DNA from: Thermotogaceae bacterium
Lineage (GTDB): Bacteria > Thermotogota > Thermotogae > B21-G9 > HyVt-16
Assembly: GCA_011043375.1 (NCBI GenBank)
Contig: DQYP01000315.1
Coordinates: 1 to 6,961 of the forward strand
Direction of reading: 5' to 3'
DNA: 6,961 bases
Positions within the stretch are counted from its first letter, which is position 1. The number at the start of each line of letters is the position of its first letter. Below are positions 6,890 to 6,961 of the stretch, piece by piece. The position numbers and the translations under genes are program-made. A model generated the notes under the pieces. The model worked only from the letters and a program-made list of their open reading frames with translations. It was not told the DNA's origin and searched no databases.

Positions 6890-6961
6890 ACAGCTAATCT
6901 CCTAAAAAATAAAAAAGACTTGTTTCATTAATCTACTTATATAGAATAGGATTCCTCGTCG

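Noticed and set aside
6900..6948. T-rich run (minus strand, 6916-6904) as terminator of an upstream gene
   Set aside because: No GC-containing stem precedes the T run; only a four-base TCTA/TAGA pairing is visible.
6937..6960. Possible C-terminal end (DEESYSI then TAA) of an upstream minus-strand gene entering at the right edge
   Set aside because: Only seven codons are inside the window and the other two frames are also open for several codons, so no gene can be supported.
1..6961. CRISPR array, tRNA, rRNA, insertion sequence or prophage attachment site
   Set aside because: No regularly spaced repeats, no cloverleaf-like segment, no transposase frame and no flanking terminal repeats were found; nearly all of the window is accounted for by the three coding genes.

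Overview
The window holds one minus-strand operon from an AT-rich bacterium. Lysine, glutamate and isoleucine are abundant in the proteins, cysteine is scarce, and AGA/AGG/CGA/CGT, ATA and GGA codons are all used freely. The style resembles the Thermotogota or another thermophilic or anaerobic lineage, but no phylogenetic marker is present, so this is only an impression.

The genes run right to left. First (6850-3611) is a 1079-aa gamma-class adenine-N6 DNA methyltransferase of the Eco57I/type IIG kind, with a TaqI-like C-terminal target-recognition region but no recognisable type IIG nuclease motif. Second (3579-3373) is a 68-aa acidic protein that resembles a type II antitoxin. It overlaps by ATGA a 17-codon open frame (3376-3323) that reads like the first residues of a RelE/ParE-like or DUF4258-like toxin and then stops. 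Third (3311-84) is a 1075-aa fusion of an N-terminal phospholipase D-type (HKD) nuclease and an SNF2-type superfamily 2 helicase. Short flanks hold a candidate promoter (about 6882-6889) and an 83-base region after the last stop with no convincing terminator.

The most economical reading is an ATP-dependent restriction-modification (phage-defence) system. The modification protein carries the methylase and the sequence specificity. The restriction protein carries the translocase motor and the nuclease. Functionally it resembles type I and type ISP systems, but the nuclease is a PLD fold, as in the NgoAVII/CglI-type ATP-dependent enzymes, rather than PD-(D/E)XK, and there is no separate specificity subunit. 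The methylase is encoded first and the nuclease last, which suits the need to protect the host before restriction begins.

The most unusual local feature is the antitoxin-like gene between the two large genes with what looks like a decapitated toxin. It may be the scar of a toxin-antitoxin module inserted in the operon, or a small coupling or leader element that now sets translation of the nuclease-helicase.
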